From positions 1 to 64,000 of the forward strand of contig CAZNLH010000004.1 of NCBI GenBank assembly GCA_964573995.1: 64,000 nt of DNA, in the 5' to 3' direction. This document shows, piece by piece, positions 38,074 through 45,924 of the stretch (position 1 is the stretch's first letter; each line of letters opens with the position of its first letter). The translations under genes and the position numbers were made by a program. Origin of the DNA: CAZNLH01 sp964573995 (GTDB lineage: Bacteria > Gemmatimonadota > CAZMKB01 > CAZNLH01). The notes beneath the pieces were generated by a model. It had not been told where the DNA came from and did no database searches. It saw nothing but the letters and a program-made list of their open reading frames with translations.

Positions 38074-38089
38074 GGTTTCACGTGAAACA
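38074..38089. promoter_or_regulatory. parS centromere site 2
   Basis: GGTTTCACGTGAAACA matches the parS consensus TGTTTCACGTGAAACA at 15 of 16 positions. It is in the convergent gap between the radical SAM gene and mnmG, 4 kb from site 1 and about 7.6 kb left of the putative oriC. Confidence 0.9.
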
Positions 38090-38141
38090 TCTTTATGGAT
38101 CGGGTGCCTTAAATCGGTCTGGCTATAGACTAGCTTGAACG

Positions 38142-38171
38142 AAAATTACAAGGTATTAACCTTGTAATTTT
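38142..38171. repeat. Perfect 12-bp AT-rich hairpin of the ACAAGG-N6-CCTTGT family, copy 3
   Basis: AAAATTACAAGG, loop TATTAA, CCTTGTAATTTT: every base of the arms pairs. Arms end in A-tracts and T-tracts, so it could terminate transcripts arriving from either side of this convergent gap. Confidence 0.7.
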
Positions 38172-38225
38172 CTATTCTGCCCAATAGGTAGAATATATGC
38201 TGTATATCTAATATCATAATTAATA

Positions 38226-38244
38226 TTGTCCGCTTATCGGACAA
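38226..38244. repeat. Short perfect hairpin in the same convergent gap
   Basis: TTGTCCG, loop CTTAT, CGGACAA. The sequence differs from the ACAAGG family, but it stands between copies 3 and 4. Confidence 0.5.
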
Positions 38245-38271
38245 ATAACCTGTGATTATCCTGATAAAATT

Positions 38272-38301
38272 AAAATAACAAGACAATAGCCTTGTTATTT
38301 T
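38272..38301. terminator. Hairpin overlapping the mnmG stop, ACAAG family copy 4
   Basis: AAAATAACAAG (38272-38282), loop of eight, CTTGTTATTTT (38291-38301). The mnmG stop codon (38295-38297) is inside the right arm, and on the minus strand a T-rich run follows the stem. It probably ends the rpmH-to-mnmG transcript. Confidence 0.6.
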
Positions 38302-40175
38302 TCTCCTAAACGCCGACTTTTTTTATCTTTTTCAAGCGCTACTGCGAGCACAAAGATGTCGTTCTTTGTGATCCCGGGTATCCTAGACGCCTGCCCCAAC
38401 GTTCGCGGTTTTATGGACTTGAGTTTCTCCCTGGAAACTGCCATCATATTCTGAATTCTGTCGTAATCCACTCTGTTTGGAATCCTTCGAGCCTCAAGGC
38501 GGTCGATCCTTTCGCACTCTCTTTCACAACGCTTGATATACCCTTCATACTTTACAATTAGTTCTGCTTCACGAAGGGATACACCAGATGAATCTCTATA
38601 TTCACCGAGAAGGCCGCTCTCCACAAGGTCACCGATTCTTATCCCCGGGCGTCTAAGGACTTCTTCGAGCGTACAGCAGTTTTTAAAACTTCCACCAATA
38701 TTGTCAAGGGCCTCTTCAAGTTGCTCTTGAGGGCATCTGGTGTGTCGAAGCCTTGAGAGCAGCCGTTCTATTTCCATTTCTTTACGAATAATCTGGTTAT
38801 ATTCTTCCTCTTTCAGCAGTCCCAACTGCCTCCCGATAGGGCTAAGTCTTATATCGGCATTATCGTTTCTCAGCAAGAGACGGAACTCCGCCCTGGATGT
38901 ATACATCCTGTACGGATAGTCCACCCCCTTCAATATCAGATCGTCTATCATCACACCAATATATGCCTGCGACCTGGACAGTAGAAGGGGCTGTGATTTT
39001 TGCACGCCAAGTGCCGCGTTTATTCCTGCCATCAGCCCCAGGGCGGCCGCTTCCTCGTATCCTGTTGTTCCATTCACCTGACCAGCAAGGTACAGGCCCT
39101 TTATCGTTTTTGCCTCCAGGCTGGGATTCAACTGGTCCGGAGAAAAGTAATCATACTCTATGGCATATCCATACCTGCTGATTTCAGCCCTCTTCAGCCC
39201 AGGGATCGACGCCACTATCTGGTCCTGGATCTCCCTGGGGAGGCTTGTCGACAGCCCGTTCAGATAGAGTTCTGCAGTGTCCAATCCTTCCGGTTCGATG
39301 TACACCTGATGACTTTCCCTCTCCGGGAACCTCATCACCTTGTCCTCCAGAGAGGGGCATGAGCGCGGTCCGGTAGCCCTTATCTGTCCGTTGTAGAGCG
39401 GCGCCTTTTCTATATTCCGCCGTATAATAGTGTGTGTCTGGTGGGTCGTGGCCGTCAGCCAACAGGGCCTTTTCGGGAGCCTCGATGGTCCATGAAAGTT
39501 GGAAAAGGGTATGGGCTCGTCATCTCCCCAATCCTCACCAATCTCGCTCCGCTCGAGGGCCCCCACGTCCCTTATTCTCGGCGGGGTGCCGGTCTTGAAT
39601 CTCCCGGACCTCATGCCCGCCTTCTCAAGGCTCTCCGTTATTCCAAGCGATGGCCGCTCTCCGGCCCGCCCACCCGGGGAAATCTCCTCGCCCAGGTGAA
39701 TTTTGCCTCTTAAAAATGTACCCGTTGCAATGATCACTGCATCCGCCCTGATCTCGCCGCTTCCCTCCACCACTACCCCCCAAGTCTTTCCACGCCGTAT
39801 TATCACTTCAATCACCGTTCCCTCGATGACCTTCAGGTTCGGCACCTCCATTACGGTCCTTCTTGCCGCAATTCTGTATAACTTCCTGTCTTCCTGAGCA
39901 CGTAATCCCCAAACCGCCGGGCCCTTGCTTCGATTCAGCACCTTGTACTGTATCGCAGCACTATCTGCGAGTCCCCCCATTATTCCTCCCAGCGCATCTA
40001 TCTCACGGACGAGTTGACCCTTACCAACACCTCCGATCGCCGGATTACACGACATCTTACCAATGCCTTCCACATCATTTGTCACCAGGATGGTATCTAC
40101 CCCCATCTTCGCCGCTGCCGATGCCGCTTCGCATCCTGCATGTCCTCCTCCAACTACTACGATCGAGACATTCAT
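38295..40175 (-). CDS. mnmG: tRNA uridine-5-carboxymethylaminomethyl modification enzyme MnmG (GidA)
   Basis: 626 residues from ATG 40175, where the FAD-binding start NVSIVVVGGGHAGCEAA begins; an open frame to 40226 overlaps mnmE and is ignored. The signature MSCNPAIGGVGKGQLVREID (residues about 42-61) is present. With MnmE it installs the cmnm5 group on wobble U34 of several tRNAs. The gene follows mnmE by 16 bp, and its C-terminal tRNA-binding helices are complete. Its stop lies within a hairpin terminator. Confidence 0.97.
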   Translation of the reverse strand: MNVSIVVVGGGHAGCEAASAAAKMGVDTILVTNDVEGIGKMSCNPAIGGVGKGQLVREIDALGGIMGGLADSAAIQYKVLNRSKGPAVWGLRAQEDRKLYRIAARRTVMEVPNLKVIEGTVIEVIIRRGKTWGVVVEGSGEIRADAVIIATGTFLRGKIHLGEEISPGGRAGERPSLGITESLEKAGMRSGRFKTGTPPRIRDVGALERSEIGEDWGDDEPIPFSNFHGPSRLPKRPCWLTATTHQTHTIIRRNIEKAPLYNGQIRATGPRSCPSLEDKVMRFPERESHQVYIEPEGLDTAELYLNGLSTSLPREIQDQIVASIPGLKRAEISRYGYAIEYDYFSPDQLNPSLEAKTIKGLYLAGQVNGTTGYEEAAALGLMAGINAALGVQKSQPLLLSRSQAYIGVMIDDLILKGVDYPYRMYTSRAEFRLLLRNDNADIRLSPIGRQLGLLKEEEYNQIIRKEMEIERLLSRLRHTRCPQEQLEEALDNIGGSFKNCCTLEEVLRRPGIRIGDLVESGLLGEYRDSSGVSLREAELIVKYEGYIKRCERECERIDRLEARRIPNRVDYDRIQNMMAVSREKLKSIKPRTLGQASRIPGITKNDIFVLAVALEKDKKSRRLGEK

Positions 40176-40191
40176 CAAGGTGTTCGTCTCC

Positions 40192-41541
40192 CTATTTACC
40201 AACACAAAAGCCCGAAAATATCGCATCCAGCACTTCCGAGGACGTGATCGCCCCCGTCAGTTCCTCGACTGCCCTCACCGAGGCCTTCAGGTCTTCAGCG
40301 AGGTACTCGACGCCAAGCCCGTTCTCAAGTCCTTCTTTCATCCTGTTAAGGCCCTCTATCGCCTCTTCCAGCGCGTGCCTCTGACGAAGCGTGGTGATGA
40401 CAGCACTGCTGTCTTCTTCACCACCCAATACACTCGACAGTATTCTTTCCTTGAGTTCGTCAATCCCTTCCCCGGTCCGGGCTGATACTTGCACGGATTT
40501 CATTCCCAAGGGCCGCCTCCTCCTATCATCCAAGAGGTCAATTTTGTTTTCAACAAGAACCAGATCCTTTCCCCCCAGTTCCTTTATAAACCTCCCGTCT
40601 TCCTGCTTGAGCCCCCTTGTACAGTCGATCAAGAACAGTACGATATCTGCCTCCGACAGGTATTTACGGCTTACCTCCACCCCCATTCCCTCTATCTCAT
40701 CTCTGATATCTCTCAGGCCGGCGGTGTCGACCAGTCGCACGAGGAGGCCCGAGATGGCGATCTCCTGCTCAATGGCATCCCGTGTCGTTCCCGGATGCGG
40801 GGACACTATCGCCCTCGACCTCCTGGATAGCATGTTGAAAAGGCTCGACTTACCCACGTTGGGTCTCCCCGCTATTACCGTCAGGACACCTTGCATGGAG
40901 ACAGAACCGACTTTCCAGGTCTCTACCAGAGAATTCATCCTGCTGATTAGCCTTTCAACGTCGCCTCTCGTCCCTGCTGCATCGAGGACGTGATCACCTG
41001 GAAAGTCTATGTCGTATTCCATCTTAGCCAGAATGTCAAGCAGGCGCGCCCGCAAGGAAATTATTTCGCGGGAAAGTGACTTTTCGAGATGATCAACCGC
41101 AAGCCTGTGGGCTCTCTTCGTCTTCGCTCCTATTAGGCCAGCCACCGCCTCCGCCTGTACTAAATCCATCTTTCCGTTCAAAAAGGCTCGCCTTGTGAAC
41201 TCCCCGGCCTCTGCCGGCCTCGCTCCGCCCCGGCGGCACGCATCGAGGACCGCCAGTGGTACATACCCCCCACCGTGACAACAGATCTCGACCATGTCCT
41301 CTCCCGTATAACTCCCGGGCGCGGGGTATACAATCACCACGACATGGTCGATCACCTCTCCAGAATCAGGATCGTGCAATTTTCCTACACGGACGCCCTT
41401 CGACTTCATGTCCCCCAAGGACTCCCCCCCCCGAAAGACTCCCTTGATGACATCCAGGCACCCCACCCCGCTCATGCGCACGATGGCGAGGGCGCCCACT
41501 CCCACAGGCGTGGAAATGGCCGCTATGCAGTCACTTCGCAT
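40192..41541 (-). CDS. mnmE: tRNA modification GTPase MnmE (TrmE)
   Basis: 449 residues from ATG 41541 with AAGGAG eight bases upstream; a GTG three codons earlier is less likely. Tetrahydrofolate-binding N-terminus, then an inserted GTPase domain with GRPNVGKSSLFN (G1), DTAGLRD (G3) and ENKID (G4), and the characteristic C-terminal FCVGK whose Cys is needed for activity. It partners MnmG in wobble-uridine modification. It lies 19 bp after yidC in the rpmH operon. Confidence 0.97.
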   Translation of the reverse strand: MRSDCIAAISTPVGVGALAIVRMSGVGCLDVIKGVFRGGESLGDMKSKGVRVGKLHDPDSGEVIDHVVVIVYPAPGSYTGEDMVEICCHGGGYVPLAVLDACRRGGARPAEAGEFTRRAFLNGKMDLVQAEAVAGLIGAKTKRAHRLAVDHLEKSLSREIISLRARLLDILAKMEYDIDFPGDHVLDAAGTRGDVERLISRMNSLVETWKVGSVSMQGVLTVIAGRPNVGKSSLFNMLSRRSRAIVSPHPGTTRDAIEQEIAISGLLVRLVDTAGLRDIRDEIEGMGVEVSRKYLSEADIVLFLIDCTRGLKQEDGRFIKELGGKDLVLVENKIDLLDDRRRRPLGMKSVQVSARTGEGIDELKERILSSVLGGEEDSSAVITTLRQRHALEEAIEGLNRMKEGLENGLGVEYLAEDLKASVRAVEELTGAITSSEVLDAIFSGFCVGK

Positions 41542-41560
41542 GATACCCACTCCTTGTATA

Positions 41561-43243
41561 TCAGTCTTGAGGATTTCCTGGAGGTGACTTCTTCTTTACA
41601 GCGGGTGCCGGTACAACGATCATTTTCTTCTTTAAATAGTATTGCTGGGCTATCGCGAGGAGGTTGTTTACCGTCCAGTAGAGGACAAGGCCGGAAGAAA
41701 AGTTTATGAAAACAACGGTGAGTATGACGGGCATCACGAAGGTCATTGGGGCCATCTTCGGATCCGTGCTCTGGGGGCTCATTTTTTGTTGAAGGAACAT
41801 GCTCAGTCCCATGATAATAGGCAGGACCGGTGGCCTGTCCGGTGCCGAAAGATCATGTATCCAGAGCCCGAAATCCGCCCCCCTGAACTCGATTGTCATG
41901 CGAAACACATAAAACAGTGCCCACAACACCGGCATCTGAATGATCATGGGAAGGCAGCCGCCGAGGGGATTCACCTTGTGCTCTTTATAGAGCCGCATAG
42001 TCTCCTGCTGTAGTTTCTGCGGCTCCTTCTTGTATTTTTCCTTTATATCCTTCAGAAGCGGCTGAATTTTTTGCAGGTCCTGAGTGGCCTTGAGGCTCTT
42101 TTGCGTGAGAGGAAAGAAGGCCACCTTGGTCAACACGGAGAATATAATGATAACGAGGCCGTAATTGCTTATGAACTGGTGCATCCACAGCAGTATTATC
42201 ACGATCAGCCTGCTGAAGGGGCGTATTATCCACCAGCCATACTCACAGATGTCCTCCATCCCCACACCGAGAGAAGACAAGAGATAATAGTCCTGGGGGC
42301 CAAAATAAATCGACCAACGGTATTCATTTCCCCCCTCCGAAACAGGCATTAGGGCCGTCAATCCTATCCTGTTCTCCTCCTTGGAACCCCGTGAGACAAC
42401 ACCCTTTATAGGATCACCCTTCGATATTATGGCCGCAACGAAATACTTATTCCTGACTCCAGCCCATATAAACGGCCCTTCCTTGTAACTGGATTCCCCC
42501 TTGCTCCCCCCCAGGTCACCGACATCTACGTTCTCCACACTCCGCTTGGTCCCACCCATAACAGTTCCAAAATACCTTATGTCGTTCTTTAGAGAATCCT
42601 CCTCGGTGGGCAGCAATCGAGGCAACAGGTCCGTTTGCAGCAACACGTCGCTCCTGCCTGCAGCGCCCGGTATCTTCACGTGTACTCCTATTACATACTC
42701 ACCCGGGGTGAAGTCGTATCGAAGTTCGATGCTCTCGGTTCCACCCACAGTACGAGACAGAAGCAGGGTCTGTTGCTCCTCAGAGGCATCTAACCTCAGT
42801 CGTGAAGGACTGAACTCAAGTCCGGCCAGGTCCAGGGTGTCCTTGCCGAGTGTGACTCTCATTGCCATGAATTCCGACTTCTTGGGGGGTATCAATTTAA
42901 CACCCCCCTCTCCAGTATACGAATCATAGCCCTTGAGCTCCATGGATATCAGCCTGCCGCCCCTTGATGAAATGCCCAACCGGTACAGGTCCGTCTCCAC
43001 CCGTATGGTCTCCTCATGCGCGATTTTAGTTGGCAAAACAGGGGCTGTTTCCTGCGGAGCCGCTTCTACCTTCGCCGTATCCGCCGGCGCCACCGACTCC
43101 TTCTTCTCCGCCTCCTTTTCCACCCCAGTCACCTGTCCCGGCCCCTCTTCAGGACCCTGAGGCGGCGTTAATACCAGGTTGCTGAGCACCAGTATAACGG
43201 CGATCAGGAATATGGCCAGTAATACCCTTTTTTCCATTTCCAT
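41561..43243 (-). CDS. yidC: Membrane protein insertase YidC
   Basis: 560 residues. An N-terminal TM (VLLAIFLIAVILVLSNLVLT), a Pro/Glu/Ala-rich linker, a large periplasmic domain (about 80-340), and the conserved C-terminal five-TM insertase core (NYGLVIIIFSVLTKVAFFPL, then NPLGGCLPMIIQMPVLWALF). It inserts membrane proteins with or without SecYEG. Start ATG 43243 has CGGAG seven bases upstream; it is 3 bp downstream of yidD, so the genes are coupled. Confidence 0.97.
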   Translation of the reverse strand: MEMEKRVLLAIFLIAVILVLSNLVLTPPQGPEEGPGQVTGVEKEAEKKESVAPADTAKVEAAPQETAPVLPTKIAHEETIRVETDLYRLGISSRGGRLISMELKGYDSYTGEGGVKLIPPKKSEFMAMRVTLGKDTLDLAGLEFSPSRLRLDASEEQQTLLLSRTVGGTESIELRYDFTPGEYVIGVHVKIPGAAGRSDVLLQTDLLPRLLPTEEDSLKNDIRYFGTVMGGTKRSVENVDVGDLGGSKGESSYKEGPFIWAGVRNKYFVAAIISKGDPIKGVVSRGSKEENRIGLTALMPVSEGGNEYRWSIYFGPQDYYLLSSLGVGMEDICEYGWWIIRPFSRLIVIILLWMHQFISNYGLVIIIFSVLTKVAFFPLTQKSLKATQDLQKIQPLLKDIKEKYKKEPQKLQQETMRLYKEHKVNPLGGCLPMIIQMPVLWALFYVFRMTIEFRGADFGLWIHDLSAPDRPPVLPIIMGLSMFLQQKMSPQSTDPKMAPMTFVMPVILTVVFINFSSGLVLYWTVNNLLAIAQQYYLKKKMIVVPAPAVKKKSPPGNPQD

Positions 43244-43246
43244 TGT

Positions 43247-43528
43247 CTACTCCGATCTTTCCTCTTCCATCGGAGGGACAGGGTCATAACCGCATCCACC
43301 GAGAGGCCTGCACCTTAAAATTCTACGCACGGCCAGGTACAATCCTCTCACAGCGCCGTGCTTTTTAATTGCCTCAATGGCGTATCTGGAGCATGAGGGC
43401 TCATATCTACAGGACCGGGGCAGCATTGGTGAGAGCACCCCTCTGTAGACCATTATCGGCACGATGCAAACCGCTCCGATCAAGGACCTTCGCCGTAGTC
43501 GCCCTTTTTCAGTCCCCTTCACGCCCAC
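43247..43528 (-). CDS. yidD: Membrane protein insertion efficiency factor YidD
   Basis: 93 residues with the YidD core YRGVLSPMLPRSCRYEPSCS and RCRPLGGCGYDPVP, including the conserved Cys residues. It is a small membrane-associated helper of YidC. Start is GTG, overlapping the rnpA end by 10 bases. Confidence 0.93.
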   Translation of the reverse strand: MGVKGTEKGRLRRRSLIGAVCIVPIMVYRGVLSPMLPRSCRYEPSCSRYAIEAIKKHGAVRGLYLAVRRILRCRPLGGCGYDPVPPMEEERSE

Positions 43529-43869
43529 TTACCCTCGCTCAAAGAACTCATCATACCGTTCAGTTCTTCTGTAATCTCTCGGTAATCCAAGTCGTAGGCC
43601 GCCCTCCTTGCCCTCACCACGAGGTCGCCATGGGCCTTCCCCAACACACCCATTCTCCCGAGCACCTCCCTAATCCTTCGCTTAAGACGGTTCCTGTCGA
43701 CGGCTCGCCGGCCCATCAGCGGCACAACGATTGCAACCCTAAACATCGTTACGTTCGTATCAAGAAACACCAAGTCGAATGCACGTCTTCTCATCGTTCT
43801 TCCACAATTGAAAACCCGCCTTATATCTTTTCGCTGATGCAGCCTGTTTAATTTACAATTAGGAGACAT
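43519..43869 (-). CDS. rnpA: Ribonuclease P protein component
   Basis: 116 residues. The RNR motif region is clear (RRAVDRNRLKRRIREVLG, about 53-70), with an N-terminal LNRLHQRKDIRRVFN. It binds the RNase P RNA and aids 5' maturation of tRNAs. It lies 49 bp after rpmH in the classic rpmH-rnpA-yidD-yidC-mnmE order. Confidence 0.95.
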   Translation of the reverse strand: MSPNCKLNRLHQRKDIRRVFNCGRTMRRRAFDLVFLDTNVTMFRVAIVVPLMGRRAVDRNRLKRRIREVLGRMGVLGKAHGDLVVRARRAAYDLDYREITEELNGMMSSLSEGKWA

Positions 43870-43918
43870 GGTGGGACAGAAGAGAGGTAGAGCGCTTTGT
43901 CTATTGGTCCTGCGCTTA

Positions 43919-44056
43919 TCAGCAAGGAACGATCTTTCGGCGACCTTTAACTCTTCTCCTTCTCAGGATATCCCGCCCCGACTTGGTGGACATTCTTTTC
44001 ATGAAGCCGTGTTTGTTGTGGCGCTTTCTGTTGCTCGGCTGATATGTTCTCTTCAA
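43919..44056 (-). CDS. rpmH: 50S ribosomal protein L34
   Basis: 45 residues read from TTG 44056, with GGAG nine bases upstream: begins (M)KRTYQPSNRKRHNKHGF and ends RRRVKGRRKIVPC, the full L34 pattern. It is first in the operon with rnpA, yidD, yidC, mnmE and mnmG. A TTG start for L34 is unusual. Confidence 0.92.
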   Translation of the reverse strand: MKRTYQPSNRKRHNKHGFMKRMSTKSGRDILRRRRVKGRRKIVPC

Positions 44057-44123
44057 TTTTTCTTACTCCATGCCTTATCTGCACGACAACGCTCATCACG
44101 ACCCGAGGGCGCAAGGTGCAAAT

Positions 44124-44152
44124 ATATTATTCTCCCGCATCCTCTTTGTCAA
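44124..44152 (-). promoter_or_regulatory. Promoter of the rpmH operon
   Basis: Minus strand: TTGACA (44147-44152), 17 bp, TAATAT (44124-44129), about 65 bases upstream of the rpmH start. Confidence 0.6.
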
Positions 44153-44197
44153 GTTGCCAGCCTTTCATGTCACGGGATGATAGGGAAAAAATTTCGC

Positions 44198-44226
44198 TTG
44201 ACAATCTTAATAATCCATTTTAAAAT
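44198..44226 (+). promoter_or_regulatory. Promoter of dnaA
   Basis: TTGACA (44198-44203), 17 bp, TAAAAT (44221-44226), divergent from the rpmH promoter. The leader to ATG 44290 is about 57 bases. No DnaA box is evident in it. Confidence 0.8.
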
Positions 44227-44289
44227 GGGAGATACTGGCCGGGGTTTCCACTTTTTATCCCTCAACAGATTGTTTTCCAACGATATATT

Positions 44290-45645
44290 ATGATGCTGGA
44301 ATATACTCCTCAAGAGGTCTGGTCCCGTATCATCGAAGAGACTAAAAACCACATCAACAGCACCTCATACAACGTATGGCTCAAACCCACCTCTGCTGTA
44401 GCCCTGTCAAACGACCTTCTCGTTGTCGAGGTACAGAACCGTTTCGCAGCCGAATACATAGAGGACCATTTCTCCAATGTCCTAAGGGACACTGCAAAGG
44501 CCCTCTTCAACAGGGAGTTCACAATTTCTTTTCAATCGCTGAGGAAGGACGATGACGAAATCATTGATCCAAGCGAGGAAGTTCTCCCCTCACTGGACGA
44601 TCTCGGTCTCGTCCACAGCAACATCATCCTCAATGAACGCTTCACGTTCGACAACTTCGTAGTCGGCAAGAGCAACCGCTTCGCCCACGCCGCCGCCCTG
44701 TCAGTAGCCCAGAAACCCGCTTTCAACTACAATCCCCTGTTTATTTACGGGGGAACCGGTCTTGGCAAGACCCACCTGATGCAGGCCATAGGCAACTACG
44801 TGCTGCGTTTTGGAAGACACCAGAACATCCACTATAGTTCCGCTGAATCCTTCATGAACGAGATGATACAATCTATCCAGTCTGGCAACATGCTCGACTT
44901 CAGAAACAAGTACCGAAAGGTTGATCTCCTCCTGATAGACGACGTTCAATTCCTGGCCAACAAGGAGAGCACGCAGGAGGAATTTTTCCACACCTTTAAC
45001 ACCATATATGATTCCCAGGGGCAAATCGTACTCACCAGCGACCGCCCACCCAGGGAGATAGCCAACATAGAGGAACGCCTAATTTCACGCTTTCAAGGGG
45101 GGCTTGTCACCGATATCCAACCTCCAGACCTCGAGACCAGAATAGCAATCCTCAAGAAGCGATCGATTACCGATTCGCTGATTCTCTCGGATGAAGTCCT
45201 TATGTTCATTGCAAAACACGTGAGATCAAACGTACGCGAACTGGAGGGTTCCCTTATACGTCTACTCGCTTACTCTTCGCTCACCGGGAGCGATATCACT
45301 GTGGAACTCGCCGAAGACGTGCTTAGAAACATACTTCAACATGAAGAAAAACACATCACCGTTGAGCAGATACAAAAACATGTATCGGAGTACTACAAGA
45401 TTTCCGTTTCCGATCTCAAATCCAAGAAGAGGACACAGAAGGTCGCCTTTCCCAGGCAGGTGGCAATGTTCCTATGCCGCAAACTCACAAACCTCTCACT
45501 CATAGATGTGGGCACTCACTTCGGGGGAAGAGACCACACAACTGTAATTCACGCCTGCGATAAGATAGACAGATGGACAAAGGCTGACAGCCAGGGAAGG
45601 CACGAGATAAACCTACTACTGGACATCATAAGAAATGGACCATGA
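44290..45645 (+). CDS. dnaA: Chromosomal replication initiator DnaA
   Basis: 451 residues. Domain I (PQEVWSRIIEETKNHINSTS), a short linker, AAA+ domain with Walker A GGTGLGKTHLMQ and Walker B LLLIDDVQFL, and the DNA-binding domain IV with the signature GGRDHTTVIHACDKI. It melts oriC and loads the replicative helicase. ATG at 44290 (a second at 44293); no Shine-Dalgarno sequence is visible. Its + strand is C-rich like the genes to the left, unlike dnaN and later genes. Confidence 0.97.
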   Translation: MMLEYTPQEVWSRIIEETKNHINSTSYNVWLKPTSAVALSNDLLVVEVQNRFAAEYIEDHFSNVLRDTAKALFNREFTISFQSLRKDDDEIIDPSEEVLPSLDDLGLVHSNIILNERFTFDNFVVGKSNRFAHAAALSVAQKPAFNYNPLFIYGGTGLGKTHLMQAIGNYVLRFGRHQNIHYSSAESFMNEMIQSIQSGNMLDFRNKYRKVDLLLIDDVQFLANKESTQEEFFHTFNTIYDSQGQIVLTSDRPPREIANIEERLISRFQGGLVTDIQPPDLETRIAILKKRSITDSLILSDEVLMFIAKHVRSNVRELEGSLIRLLAYSSLTGSDITVELAEDVLRNILQHEEKHITVEQIQKHVSEYYKISVSDLKSKKRTQKVAFPRQVAMFLCRKLTNLSLIDVGTHFGGRDHTTVIHACDKIDRWTKADSQGRHEINLLLDIIRNGP

Positions 45646-45721
45646 AACATCTTTATTTATAATTTCTTGATATGGATACAATGAGATGCAACAGTGAGTA
45701 AATTGTGTCTTTTCTTTTCCT

Positions 45722-45730
45722 TTATCCACA
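45722..45730 (+). promoter_or_regulatory. DnaA box, perfect consensus
   Basis: TTATCCACA, identical to the DnaA-box consensus, in the dnaA-dnaN gap. Confidence 0.75.
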
Positions 45731-45739
45731 ATATGGAAT

Positions 45740-45748
45740 ATATCCACA
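45740..45748 (+). promoter_or_regulatory. DnaA box, one mismatch
   Basis: ATATCCACA, same orientation as the perfect box and offset by 18 bp. Confidence 0.6.
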
Positions 45749-45924
45749 AAGCCGTACTCGAACCAGGGTCATTATGAACACCCTTTCAAGAACGACAAGG
45801 CAATTGAGAAGAGTCTTCATGACAACAGGTAAAGCGGGGTGATCCCCTGAGTTTCAACATATCAACAGTGCCTATTACTTCGACTATATTTTAATCGTTA
45901 ATTAGAAGAAAAGAGGAGGAGAAC

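Larger units (their letters stand above)
45646..45924. other. Putative chromosomal origin oriC (dnaA-dnaN gap)
   Basis: A 279-bp gene-free gap with an AT-rich tract near 45650-45720, a perfect DnaA box and a near-match just after it, and a GGGGTGATCCCC palindrome at 45836-45847. By eye, base composition of the + strand turns from C-rich to G-rich near this gap and the first 150 bp of dnaN. Two boxes is few, so other boxes may diverge from consensus. Confidence 0.65.

Noticed and set aside
45836..45847. GGGGTGATCCCC as a dnaA terminator
   Set aside because: It lies 190 bp beyond dnaA, has only 4-bp arms and no T-run.
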